A stretch of 64,000 nt of DNA from Dorea_D hominis (GTDB lineage: Bacteria > Bacillota > Clostridia > Lachnospirales > Lachnospiraceae), in NCBI RefSeq assembly GCF_014287705.1, contig NZ_JACOOY010000004.1:124001-188000 (forward strand). Reading direction: 5' to 3'. Position 1 is the stretch's first letter, and the number at the start of each line of letters is the position of its first letter. This document shows, piece by piece, positions 42,946 to 51,926 of the stretch. The position numbers and the translations under genes were made by a program. The notes below the pieces were generated by a model. That model was not told the origin of the DNA and ran no database searches. It saw nothing but the letters and a program-made list of their open reading frames with translations.

Positions 42946-43275
42946 CTATTCTTCCCGTATGGCAGGCAAAATTTCCGCTTTCTTTAATTCAACTTTGGCA
43001 TATGCTACAAAAATCAGATAAATACCTCCCATAACAGCAACAAGCGCTATGAGGAACAGCCACGGCAATTTCAACGAAATACAATGGTTTACTGCATAGG
43101 TTAATTCAATCTCTTTACCTTCACGAACCACAATTCGCTTCGGGTCATCTACACAAAGTCCATTAAAGCAAATATTTCCATTATAAGTCGCCCCATACTG
43201 TACAATTTTCGTTTCGTCATCTAAATATAATAAAATGCGTTCTAACATATCTTCTTCATTATCGTTAACTGTCAA
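42946..43275 (-). CDS. Chimaera: winged-helix N-terminus fused to FtsX permease C-terminus
   Basis: The 109-residue product begins like copies 1 and 2 (VNDNEEDMLERILLYLDDET, then DDPKRIVVREGKEIELTY). It then switches in frame to a membrane-permease end (LPWLFLIALVAVMGGIYLIF, then AYAKVELKKAEILPAIREE), which is the usual C-terminus of MacB/FtsX-type ABC permeases. The join is at about residue 60. It is probably a recombination product without function, but the frame is intact. Confidence 0.7.
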   Translation of the reverse strand: MTVNDNEEDMLERILLYLDDETKIVQYGATYNGNICFNGLCVDDPKRIVVREGKEIELTYAVNHCISLKLPWLFLIALVAVMGGIYLIFVAYAKVELKKAEILPAIREE

Positions 43276-43512
43276 AATTAAAACTCTCCCAAATAACCAC
43301 CTCTTTTCGGCATCTGTAATTAATATTTATATTGATGCGCCTTCAACACTTCATAATTCAAGAATAATACTAAGTCTATTAGGTTGAACTTTTGCAGCAA
43401 TACTTGCCAAAGAATTTCAACAAGCGTCTTAACTACCGCAAATCCTAATCATGTACTTCTATCATGTCGTGATTTATCACCTGACTTTCAACACATATGA
43501 ATTCTTCAAAAT

Positions 43513-46071
43513 TTATTCGAAACTTCCCATTATTTCTATAATCTGCTTTATCTTCCATGATTTAAGTATTCCAAACGAAAGGAATATGCATATCACCACT
43601 GTTCCCATTGCCACAACTAAAAATTCTGTATAAGCAAAACGAAACTCATGCCCGAATGCCCGCATATCTGACACTTCATACAAATATTTCAATACTGGAT
43701 GTGAAAATACAAATGCTGTTAAAACAGCCACCAATCCTAATATCAGATTTTCAAACAGCATCACTCTCTTTATCATTGCCACACTCATTCCTATTGCACG
43801 TAGCATACAGATCTCTCTGGTCCTTTTTTGCATACGATATCTGAAATTATTGATTATGTTGATCATTACCAATATAAACACGATAATAGAAATCCCATAA
43901 ATATACACCATCTGTTTACGATAGAACATTTCATTTTGTTTCTTTTCCGTAATCAAGCTGCGTGTTGATATATCAGAATTTTCACTGCCAATCCGAATCA
44001 ACTGTTGCTCTAAAAAATCCTGTTGGGATAAATCTGTATCCGTATCCCCATCACAGTACATGCATTGAATTCCGCTTTCTGGAGCGATTTTTTGTACATA
44101 CTGGTCAGCGGTAATCAATAACGGATACTGTATTTTATTACAGTCAAACATATAAGGAAACGATACAATAGCTTTCACCCTATAAGTTTTATAAATATAT
44201 TCTGCATCATAATCTTCAAGTGTTTCATATTCATTGGAATTAGTTTTCAAATCTTTCCTGTATTTTATTGAAATCTCATCACCTACATGATACTCCATTA
44301 AAGGTATTCCCTCTTTGTAAAATCCCGGCATCTCATTATTTTTTGTATCATCTATCCGAAGAACAGACAAGATTACTTCATCTTCTCCTATATCATCCGG
44401 ATTAAAACTACCTTCAATCACATATTCCTGAAGTGCTTTTAATGCAGCTGAATTATATCCCATTAACATAGATTTATAAATCTGATTTTTCCCATCATAG
44501 CCACTTTTTCCATAACCATACAATTCCTCCAGTGCTTCATTACGTTCATTATAATATGTGTCATTCCTTTCTATACCGTCTTCATCAATCACACGAATTG
44601 GAAGTCCTGAACTTGTCTTAACAGCCTTTATCCCTTCAAGATTCTCTATTTTTTCTACGTTTTGTCTGGATATCCCGGCTCTTACATCATCAAAATACAG
44701 CATTGTCAAAGCATACTCACCATTCAGGTAATACATTTCCCTAGTATCTTCACGGTACAATTTCAAAATTTTTGCTTTATAAGCAAGTCCCGTAAATAAC
44801 GTTATTCCTAAACAGATGGTTAATATCACAAAACCACTTGTTTTTAAGTCTTTCATGATATATTTGCAACTCATCCGAAACAATGTACCCATTTTGCCGT
44901 GAGCATTCTGTATATAGAAAAGACGTTTTCCCGCCTCTGTTTCTTTCCCTACTATTGTATCTATGACAGAATACTGTGTAACCTTTTTTCCAAGTAAATA
45001 CCCAAGCACACTGATAAAAAGAAAGATAACAACGACACATTCAATAATCTGCCAGGCTGGTATTATCATTCTGAACTTCACTGTTTCATTACAAAGATAA
45101 ACCTCTGTGCTTCTGTCACCGGATACGAACAAAACCAACCAGGCTACACCAAGTCCGCCCAGTATTCCAATGGGTACACTTACACAATAAATATCATACA
45201 ATTCCAACAATATCATTTTATAGAGCTGTTTTCTTTTCATACCGATTGCTCTTAATATTCCATACTGTTGTACTCTTGATAACACAGCAATGCGATATAT
45301 ACCGTAAAATGCCACCATGCAAATCACCAGAAGAACACTAATGATTCCCACATCAATCAAATGAAGCTCACCCAGCTTCTCTCTTGCAGGACACTCTTTG
45401 ATTTGCTCCCTTGAAACTCCCAGCTTCTTTTGCAGAGTTTTTACTTGGCTTTCATAATTCACAGAGTCCTGAAACCGTAAATAAGCTAGGTAGGTATCTG
45501 TACTGTTATTCTCCATGACCGTATATAAGTCTAACAGACCATATTTTTTGTTTCCATATGAATCCGATAAAATTCCCACCAGCTTAAACTTTTTTTCTTT
45601 CCCCGTTTCCTCGTTGATTACATTGACTTCCTGATTGATAACTGGTTCGATACCCAGATTTAACAGTACCCATCTCTCAGCGACAATTTCCCCTGTTTTT
45701 TCAGGCAGCCTGCCATCCGTAATCTTTGTCATCATCGTAATTGCCGTATCATCATTTTTTGTCAATAACACCCTTTGCCCATTACGTCCATAAAGATCAT
45801 GCATTCCCTGTTGCAGTGCAATCCACTTAATTTGAGGATCATTCCGAAGCAGATTTATCTGCCATTCTGACAAATCATCCACATAACAATCAGATGGGGT
45901 AAACTCTGTTTTCAACTGTATATTCTCTATTTTACGATTTGTGTGTAGCAAAACCAGCATGACTGTCAATAAAACAAAAGTTAATGTAAAACTAAAAAAA
46001 ATGGTCAGCGTATTTTTCTTACAATTTCTTATAAAATATCTATGTAGCCTAATTTCTTTTTCGCTGTTCAT
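43513..46071 (-). CDS. FtsX-like ABC transporter permease
   Basis: The 852-residue protein begins RLHRYFIRNCKKNTLTIFFS with a first span at about 18-40, followed by an extracellular domain of about 190 residues. Three spans follow (about 235-390), then a second such unit with a large extracellular domain and three spans near the C-terminus. YGILRAIGMKRKQLYKMILL and REICMLRAIGMSVAMIKRVM are the paired cytoplasmic signatures of the MacB/BceB family. Such permeases drive mechanotransmission or peptide resistance. It pairs with the ATPase upstream. Confidence 0.9.
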   Translation of the reverse strand: MNSEKEIRLHRYFIRNCKKNTLTIFFSFTLTFVLLTVMLVLLHTNRKIENIQLKTEFTPSDCYVDDLSEWQINLLRNDPQIKWIALQQGMHDLYGRNGQRVLLTKNDDTAITMMTKITDGRLPEKTGEIVAERWVLLNLGIEPVINQEVNVINEETGKEKKFKLVGILSDSYGNKKYGLLDLYTVMENNSTDTYLAYLRFQDSVNYESQVKTLQKKLGVSREQIKECPAREKLGELHLIDVGIISVLLVICMVAFYGIYRIAVLSRVQQYGILRAIGMKRKQLYKMILLELYDIYCVSVPIGILGGLGVAWLVLFVSGDRSTEVYLCNETVKFRMIIPAWQIIECVVVIFLFISVLGYLLGKKVTQYSVIDTIVGKETEAGKRLFYIQNAHGKMGTLFRMSCKYIMKDLKTSGFVILTICLGITLFTGLAYKAKILKLYREDTREMYYLNGEYALTMLYFDDVRAGISRQNVEKIENLEGIKAVKTSSGLPIRVIDEDGIERNDTYYNERNEALEELYGYGKSGYDGKNQIYKSMLMGYNSAALKALQEYVIEGSFNPDDIGEDEVILSVLRIDDTKNNEMPGFYKEGIPLMEYHVGDEISIKYRKDLKTNSNEYETLEDYDAEYIYKTYRVKAIVSFPYMFDCNKIQYPLLITADQYVQKIAPESGIQCMYCDGDTDTDLSQQDFLEQQLIRIGSENSDISTRSLITEKKQNEMFYRKQMVYIYGISIIVFILVMINIINNFRYRMQKRTREICMLRAIGMSVAMIKRVMLFENLILGLVAVLTAFVFSHPVLKYLYEVSDMRAFGHEFRFAYTEFLVVAMGTVVICIFLSFGILKSWKIKQIIEIMGSFE

Positions 46072-46082
46072 TATTTTTCCAC

Positions 46083-46751
46083 CTACCTTGTTACGATTTT
46101 TCCATCCTCAATTCTCAGAATTCGGTCAGCAAGCTGTGCAATTTCTTCATTATGAGTAATCATAATAATCGTCTGGTTAAATCTACTACTTGTAACTTTC
46201 AATAAGCCCATTACATCCTGGCTGGTTTTCGAATCAAGATTTCCTGTCGGTTCATCTGCAAGCACTATGGCCGGTTTCGTAGCCAATGCTCTTGCAATTG
46301 CTACTCTTTGCTGCTGCCCACCGGATAATTTGCTAGGAATGAAATTTAACTTCTCCCTAATGCCAAGGATCTGTGTAATTTCTAATATATACTCTTCATC
46401 AACTTTTCTACCATCCAGTTTCAATGGAAGTATAATATTTTCCCAAATATTAAGCATCTGGATTAAATTGTATTGCTGGAATATAAATCCTATTTTCCTA
46501 CGTCGAAAAACAGTCAGCTCATCATCGGATAACTCTTGTATTTTTTTCTGATCAACAATAATTTTCCCACTGGTAGGAACATCCAGTCCCCCAACCATAT
46601 TTAAGAATGTCGTTTTTCCACTTCCCGATGAACCGACAATTGCCACAAACTCTCCTCTTTGCACAGTCAGATTAATCCCATCAAGCGCATTCACTTGTGT
46701 CTCGCCAATACCATATACTTTTCTCAAATCTTTTACTTTCAAGATTTCCAC
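46083..46751 (-). CDS. ABC transporter ATPase (MacB/LolD type)
   Basis: The 222-residue ATPase starts at a GTG after GGAAAGGATGG. Walker A is AIVGSSGSGKTTFLNMVGG, the signature is PSKLSGGQQQRVAIARAL and Walker B is IVLADEPTGNLDSKTSQDV. It belongs with the FtsX-like permease 11 bp downstream. The leader before it contains a terminator-like hairpin (46771-46806). It is regulated most likely by the two-component system encoded just upstream. Confidence 0.93.
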   Translation of the reverse strand: MEILKVKDLRKVYGIGETQVNALDGINLTVQRGEFVAIVGSSGSGKTTFLNMVGGLDVPTSGKIIVDQKKIQELSDDELTVFRRRKIGFIFQQYNLIQMLNIWENIILPLKLDGRKVDEEYILEITQILGIREKLNFIPSKLSGGQQQRVAIARALATKPAIVLADEPTGNLDSKTSQDVMGLLKVTSSRFNQTIIMITHNEEIAQLADRILRIEDGKIVTR

Positions 46752-46770
46752 TGTCGTCCATCCTTTCCCA

Positions 46771-46806
46771 TAAAAAATAGTCTGTATCTTTCTACATACA
46801 GACTAT
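46771..46806 (-). terminator. Terminator/attenuator before ABC operon
   Basis: ATAGTCTGTAT and ATACAGACTAT form a perfect 11-bp stem followed by TTTTTTA on the minus strand. A possible promoter (TTGTGG-17-TAGTAT) lies just upstream, so the hairpin would sit in the leader of the ABC mRNA. Otherwise it ends the kinase transcript. Confidence 0.6.
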
Positions 46807-46842
46807 ACCATACTATTCTCACAAACCAGTCTCCACAATCTC

Positions 46843-47796
46843 TCACTTTTGAGATATTTCTTTTTTCATAAAAAAAACTGAAAATGTACTTCCCTTCCCC
46901 ACTTCTGATGCGACTTTAATATATCCATTTTGTGCTTTCATAATCTCTCTTGCTAAATATAACCCAATCCCAACACCGGATCTATCGCCTACCATTTTAG
47001 AACGGTAAAATCTTGAAAATACATTCGCCTGCTCTGTTTCTGATATTCCGATTCCAGTATCTGTAACATCCACCCTGACAAAGGAATTATATGCTATAAC
47101 ACGGATTATAACATCTCCTCCATAAGGAGTATACTTGATTGCATTGTCTACAACATTTGCTATTGCTTCAATTGCCCACTTTATATCAAACGCTGCTGTT
47201 TCATCCGTATCAGGCACTTCAAAATGTATCTCTTTCCTAGATGCGATTGCCTGAAACTGAATTTTTATCGCATCAAATATGTATTGCAGGGGCTGCTTTT
47301 TGATATTTATATGGATGATTCCTGTCTCTAACCGGGATAATTTTACTAACGATTCAATCAAAAAATCCAATTTTTCTGCTTGTTCCCTGATTGCAGCTAA
47401 TTCATTTTTAATTTCCTGCTTTTCCTCAAGAGTCTGCATATCTATCCATTCTTCCAAAAGTTGTGAATACAACACAATATTAGAAATTGGTAGAACCGAC
47501 TGATGAGAAATATCTGATATATGTACCTGTATTTGCTCTTGTTCTTTCTTTAAAGCACTGACGGCCACTTCATGGTCACAAAGATAACGCCACATATTAT
47601 TTTCAATTTGAGATATTCTGGATTCATTCAAATGTTTCTCCTGAAATTTTCCAGAGATTGCATCATCTAACATACTTTGAATTTTTTCAGCAACTCTCTT
47701 CTCACGCTTCATAAAATAAATTACTATGGTCAAGCAAATACCAACTGAAAATATAAGCAAAACCATCAGAGCAACAATCCATATTTTCTTATTCAT
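46843..47796 (-). CDS. Sensor histidine kinase
   Basis: The 317-residue kinase has one N-terminal membrane span (about 7-28), a cytoplasmic linker and an H-box in VHISDISHQSVLPISNIVLY. The ATPase domain has IANVVDNAIKYTP, DVTDTGIGISE and GVGIGLYLAREIMKAQNG. The short form without an extracellular sensor is typical of antimicrobial-peptide systems. It follows the response regulator by 24 bp and precedes the ABC transporter. Confidence 0.9.
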   Translation of the reverse strand: MNKKIWIVALMVLLIFSVGICLTIVIYFMKREKRVAEKIQSMLDDAISGKFQEKHLNESRISQIENNMWRYLCDHEVAVSALKKEQEQIQVHISDISHQSVLPISNIVLYSQLLEEWIDMQTLEEKQEIKNELAAIREQAEKLDFLIESLVKLSRLETGIIHINIKKQPLQYIFDAIKIQFQAIASRKEIHFEVPDTDETAAFDIKWAIEAIANVVDNAIKYTPYGGDVIIRVIAYNSFVRVDVTDTGIGISETEQANVFSRFYRSKMVGDRSGVGIGLYLAREIMKAQNGYIKVASEVGKGSTFSVFFMKKEISQK

Positions 47797-47820
47797 AACT
47801 TCTCCGCTCGTCCTAAAAGA

Positions 47821-48483
47821 TTAAATTCTCGCCCAAGTGTATCCAACTCCATATACAGTCTTAATACATTCCGAATCATTTCCAAGTTTGTTCCGCAAAC
47901 GGTTTACTACGACTGTAAGAGCGTGTTCTTCGACATATTCCGTATCTCCTTGCCAAATATAATCAATCAACTGACTACGGCTTAGATTCTTACCCTTATT
48001 CTCAATGAAACACCGGAGCAATTTTTGTTCTGTTTTACTCAATTCTAAAACAGTGTTTCCCTTTGTAAACTCCATTTTTCCAAAGTCGAAGCAAAAATCA
48101 CCATTCTTATACACATCTTCTGAAATCTTCTCATTTCTTAATTGTACATTAACTCTGGCTCGTAAAACCATCAGACTAAAAGGTTTTGTAATATAATCAT
48201 TTGCTCCCAATTCCAAGCCAGAAACTATATCCATTTCCATCTTATTTGCTGTAAGAAGTATAATTGGAATAGTTTCTGTTTTACGAATTTCTATCATAAA
48301 ATCTATACCATTTCCATCCGGCATATTTATATCCAATATAATTAGATCTATTGACTGCTCTTTATATATGTCTGAAGCTGACTGAAGTGAAAAAGCCTGC
48401 AAACAAAAGAACTCATTCCTTAACGCTAACTTGATCCCATCATTCAATTTATTATCATCTTCAACAATAAGTATTTTTTTCAT
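47821..48483 (-). CDS. OmpR family response regulator
   Basis: The 220-residue regulator starts KKILIVEDDNKLNDGIKLAL. The phospho-acceptor Asp is in LIILDINMPDGNGIDF, and the Lys is in DYITKPFSLMVL. The C-terminal winged helix includes YVEEHALTVVVNRLRNKLG and ends TVYGVGYTWARI. It is full length and heads the second cassette (regulator, kinase, ATPase, permease). Confidence 0.92.
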   Translation of the reverse strand: MKKILIVEDDNKLNDGIKLALRNEFFCLQAFSLQSASDIYKEQSIDLIILDINMPDGNGIDFMIEIRKTETIPIILLTANKMEMDIVSGLELGANDYITKPFSLMVLRARVNVQLRNEKISEDVYKNGDFCFDFGKMEFTKGNTVLELSKTEQKLLRCFIENKGKNLSRSQLIDYIWQGDTEYVEEHALTVVVNRLRNKLGNDSECIKTVYGVGYTWARI

Positions 48484-48575
48484 ATATTCTTGTAACTCCC
48501 ATCTGTATTACATCTCTAATATTTTATCATAATTTTACGCTCTTCTCAATCAAAGGCTAAATGCATAAATCAAAG

Positions 48576-48653
48576 CAAGTTTCGCAACGTAGCACAATAA
48601 CCCTTTCCGGGCTATTGACCACTTGCAACTTGATGGGGATTTCGTTTCCCCAT
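48576..48653 (+). other. Putative oriT of the ICE
   Basis: Nested inverted repeats lie upstream of mobC. CAAGTT/AACTTG (48576/48627) encloses CAATA-ACCC/GGGC-TATTG (48595-48617), and ATGGGGA/TCCCCAT follows (48633-48653). Their place directly ahead of the MobC and relaxase genes suggests the transfer origin and nick region. The stretch 48484-48797 has no gene. Confidence 0.5.
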
Positions 48654-48797
48654 ACCCTCGACCACAATCACAGATATGTGTATTAGTTTCCATTTACATG
48701 GTCACAGTGCGATAATTTTTCATCACTTACTTTCCCAGCAGGCCGCAAAATTTGGATTTTCTTATGAAACCACTACCACGAAGAAAGGAAGTTATCA

Positions 48798-49175
48798 ATG
48801 ACAAGACCTAAGAAAGAGGAAACTCTTGCAAAAACTAAAGATGTGCATTTACGCATGAATGAAACTGAATATGATCTTCTTGCAGAAAGAGCCAAGGCTA
48901 ACAGCATGACGGTTTCTGATTTTATCCGAAATGCCTTGGTCAACCAGAAAGTCATCATCAAATACGAAATTACCGCAGATGTTCCCGAAATAAAAAAACT
49001 TATTAGCGAGTTTGGTAAAATTGGCAGCAACCTAAATCAGATTGCTCGATATTTTAATCAGGGTGGAATCCTCTCTTCTGAAATGAGAAATGAAATCCGA
49101 AAGTCTCTCCGGGATATTTATGAAATGAAATATAAAGTGATGAAAATGGCAGGTGATTTTCGTGGCAGTAATTAA
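48798..49175 (+). CDS. MobC-type relaxosome protein
   Basis: The 125-residue protein has a ribbon-helix-helix-like start (DVHLRMNETEYDLLAERAKA then MTVSDFIRNALV) and the MobC region LISEFGKIGSNLNQIARYFN. It binds the origin and helps the relaxase nick DNA. Its end overlaps the relaxase start. GAAAGGAAG precedes the ATG. It is the first gene of the transfer region on this strand. Confidence 0.88.
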   Translation: MTRPKKEETLAKTKDVHLRMNETEYDLLAERAKANSMTVSDFIRNALVNQKVIIKYEITADVPEIKKLISEFGKIGSNLNQIARYFNQGGILSSEMRNEIRKSLRDIYEMKYKVMKMAGDFRGSN

Positions 49176-50811
49176 ACATATCGCAAACAAAAACTCTGAC
49201 TATGGAGAATCGGAACGGTATCTTATCTTCCAGCACAACGAGTATACACCAAAACCGATTCTTGATGAAGAAGGGCATATGATACTGAGAGAAGAATATT
49301 ATCTGGACGGTCTGAACTGTGATCCATTCTCTTTTGCATCTGAATGTCAGGAACTGAACAGCTACTATCACAAGAACAAAAACTTCAATGAAATAAAATC
49401 CCATCACTATATCATCAGCTTCGACCCAAAAGACAGGGATGAATGTGGATTGACCGGTGAACGTGCCCAGCAACTCGGATTGACTTTTGCAAAGAAAAAC
49501 TTTCCCGGTCATCAGGCTTTAGTCTGTACTCATACCGACGGTCATAACAAAAGTGGAAACATCCATGTGCATATCGTAATTAACAGTCTCCGTAAATATG
49601 ATATACCACAAGAACCCTATATGGAATTTGACTGTGAAGCAAAAGCCGGTTATAAGCATCATCTAAGTGCTGCCTATCTTGCCCATCTAAAACAGGAAGT
49701 CATGGATATGTGCAAAAAAGAAGGGCTGCACCAAGTTAATCTGCTCACTCCTGCTGAAAGAAAAATCACCGAAAAAGAATACTGGGCACAACGCCGGGGA
49801 CAAGAAAAATTAGATAAGCTAAATCAGAAAATGAAAGAAGATGGAATCACACCGAAAGAAACTCGTTACCAGACAGAGAAACAATTTCTCCGTGACGCTA
49901 TTGATGATGCTGCAAGTATCGCCCGATCACCAGAAGAATTTTCAAAAATCCTTGATGAAAAATATCACATCATCTTCAAGATCAGTCGAAACCGGTACAG
50001 CTACCTTCACCCTGGCAGAAAAAAATATATCACTGGAAGAACTCTTGGGACCAGATACACAGAAGATTTTCTCTTGAAAGCATTTGAGGAAAATACGAAA
50101 TCCCATAGAGAACCGAAAAAAGGAATTCTGGAACAGCAGGCTCCAAATACTTCCACAGATTTACCAACTGTTCCTTTCTCCGATACTTCTGCTATACCAG
50201 CACCATTCATTTTCATAAAATCAGATCTCCGACTTGTCATAGATCTGCAAACCTGTATTAAAGCACAGCAGAGCGAAGCCTATGCTCAAAAAGTAAAGCT
50301 CACCAAATTGAAGCAGATGGCTCAGACTGTTGCCTACATACAGGAACATGGCTATGATTCTCTTGATGATTTCCATGCAACACTCAATCAGGCATCAGAC
50401 CAGACCAGTGCTTCCAGAAAATCTTTAAAAGATACTGAACAGCAACTTAAAGATGTAAATGAGCAGATTCATTTTACCGGACAATATCTGGCATATAAAA
50501 ATGTGTACGCCGATTATCGTAGGAGCCGCAATAAGGACAAATTTTATGACGAACACCGGACAGAACTTTCCCTATATAACACAGCCCTCCGAACACTCAA
50601 AGAAAAATCTAGCGGGCATAAATTGCCTTCCATGAAATCTCTCTATGCCGAAAAGGACCGGCTTGTTGAATTGAGGGATAGACAGCGTGAAGATTTTTCT
50701 AATCACCGGGATTATGAACGGGAACTTCGCACTGTGTCTGCGAATATTGATATGATTCTTGGGAAAAATCGTGAGCAGCAACTACAGGATAGAAAAGAGC
50801 CAAATTTATAG
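49162..50811 (+). CDS. Relaxase (MobA/VirD2-like)
   Basis: The relaxase is 549 residues from the GTG at 49162, with AGGTGATTTTC upstream; an earlier GTG also exists at 49153. The N-terminal relaxase domain includes Y-L-I-F-Q-H-N and the three-histidine metal site in THTDGHNKSGNIHVHIVINS. A C-terminal half rich in charged helices follows. It nicks the transfer origin and stays bound to the 5' end during conjugation. It overlaps mobC and is followed by a bidirectional terminator. Confidence 0.9.
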   Translation: MAVIKHIANKNSDYGESERYLIFQHNEYTPKPILDEEGHMILREEYYLDGLNCDPFSFASECQELNSYYHKNKNFNEIKSHHYIISFDPKDRDECGLTGERAQQLGLTFAKKNFPGHQALVCTHTDGHNKSGNIHVHIVINSLRKYDIPQEPYMEFDCEAKAGYKHHLSAAYLAHLKQEVMDMCKKEGLHQVNLLTPAERKITEKEYWAQRRGQEKLDKLNQKMKEDGITPKETRYQTEKQFLRDAIDDAASIARSPEEFSKILDEKYHIIFKISRNRYSYLHPGRKKYITGRTLGTRYTEDFLLKAFEENTKSHREPKKGILEQQAPNTSTDLPTVPFSDTSAIPAPFIFIKSDLRLVIDLQTCIKAQQSEAYAQKVKLTKLKQMAQTVAYIQEHGYDSLDDFHATLNQASDQTSASRKSLKDTEQQLKDVNEQIHFTGQYLAYKNVYADYRRSRNKDKFYDEHRTELSLYNTALRTLKEKSSGHKLPSMKSLYAEKDRLVELRDRQREDFSNHRDYERELRTVSANIDMILGKNREQQLQDRKEPNL

Positions 50812-50822
50812 TTCATATTAAA

Positions 50823-50849
50823 AAGGGACAGATTACTTCTCTGTCCCTT
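50823..50849. terminator. Terminator between relaxase and Abi genes
   Basis: AAGGGACAG and CTGTCCCTT form a 9-bp stem with A/T runs on both sides between convergent genes. Confidence 0.7.
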
Positions 50850-50860
50850 ATAATATATCT

Positions 50861-51778
50861 CTATTTTTCTAACTGCTCATACCAATCTTCTGGAAACCCT
50901 ATATGTCTCAATGATATATCATTCTCATATTCTTCTACAATAGCTTTTAATTCTATCAAGACTTTGTTGAGCCATTCTTTTTTGTCTGGATATAATAATT
51001 TTAATACAAGTATTTGTGAAAACAATTTTCTGTTTGGTGATGTTTCTAATTCCCTTGGCATTTTGGGTAATGCGGGAAATGACCAATAATACAGCCTTGA
51101 ATAATGTGCGCAGCGGTTTCTCAAATCCGTGATACAGCGTAACCAGCTTTTTAAACAGGCCACTGATGTACCATATAATTCTTTTGCTAAATATTTCTGG
51201 TCACCAGACTGTAAATCTGCATAAAAGTACATCAGTAGTTCAGCATCATAAAGAAAAGTATGGTGGAAATTTTCCTATATGGGTTATTGTTGAATTTTTT
51301 TCAATGGGAATGCTGTCTTACTTTTATTTTCCTCTATACATACATTTAACAGTTTCACGAACTTTTCATGATTGTGCCTATCATTGTAAATAACCCCATC
51401 CATATATCCTAAAGCCCCATGAACATGTCCACTGTAATAAGCTAATTGCGTTCTTAAGTATAATTCAACTTTTTCTATATAATTAAACAATACACCACGC
51501 AATCTACTGTCAAATTCATAGATTCTTTGAATTCTGTGAAAGTTTATATTTGAAAAATACGTCCCATCCTTTTTCCTAAACGGAAGGAAATAAGCAGATA
51601 ATCTATAATAATTCGCCTGTTTTAAAAATCCGATACATTCTGTATCATTATCTATAATAAAACCCTTTTCTTTAATAATTTCAACTTGTTGAGCAAAGGT
51701 TTTCGGTTTTTTCATTACCTGTACAGTTGCTTCATTATTTTTCAACTTTTCATTTTTAGTTTCACTTGTATTCACCAT
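50861..51778 (-). pseudogene. Abi family (HEPN) gene interrupted by a 107-bp inversion
   Basis: The start is ATG 51778 after GGAGAAATA. The N-terminal part (to about residue 150) contains KPKTFAQQVEIIKEKGFIID and YEFDSRLRGVLFNYIEKVEL, then stops at PLKKIQQ. The rest resumes at 51232 with YFYADLQSGDQKYLAKELYG and the HEPN motif R-NRCA-H. Between them the plus strand encodes the missing KYGGNFPIWVIVEFFSMGML in the opposite direction. Inverting 51221-51327 gives one frame of 305 residues. The gene is therefore off in this orientation but readily restorable. Confidence 0.9.
51221..51327. repeat. Invertible segment with 9-bp inverted repeats
   Basis: ATAAAAGTA (51221-51229) and TACTTTTAT (51319-51327) are perfect inverted repeats bounding an 89-bp core. 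Reversing the core restores the Abi frame at both borders without any base change. Confidence 0.88.
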
Positions 51779-51800
51779 TATTTCTCCAAAAATAAAATGT

Positions 51801-51841
51801 CTCCCCATGGGACACATCACTTGCGTGAGAGGTGCGGGGAG
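51801..51841 (-). ncRNA. Structured leader of second Abi gene
   Basis: On the minus strand CTCCCC/GGGGAG closes a hairpin with an inner TCAC-GCAA-GTGA (GNRA tetraloop) stem, followed by a T-rich run and then the Abi ribosome site. A possible promoter (TTGATT-17-TATCAT) lies near 51870-51895. The layout mirrors the leader of the first Abi gene, though the sequences differ. Confidence 0.45.
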
Positions 51842-51926
51842 TCCTGTTAATATTATGATATGATATTTGAGAGAAAAAATCAACCATTTTTTTTATTTTA
51901 TCATCAAAAATTCCGGCAAAATTTTT

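Noticed and set aside
51166..51393. Plus-strand 75-codon frame as an independent small gene
   Set aside because: Its middle part is the inverted conserved segment of the Abi gene; it has no ribosome site, and the flanks are antisense to the Abi gene.
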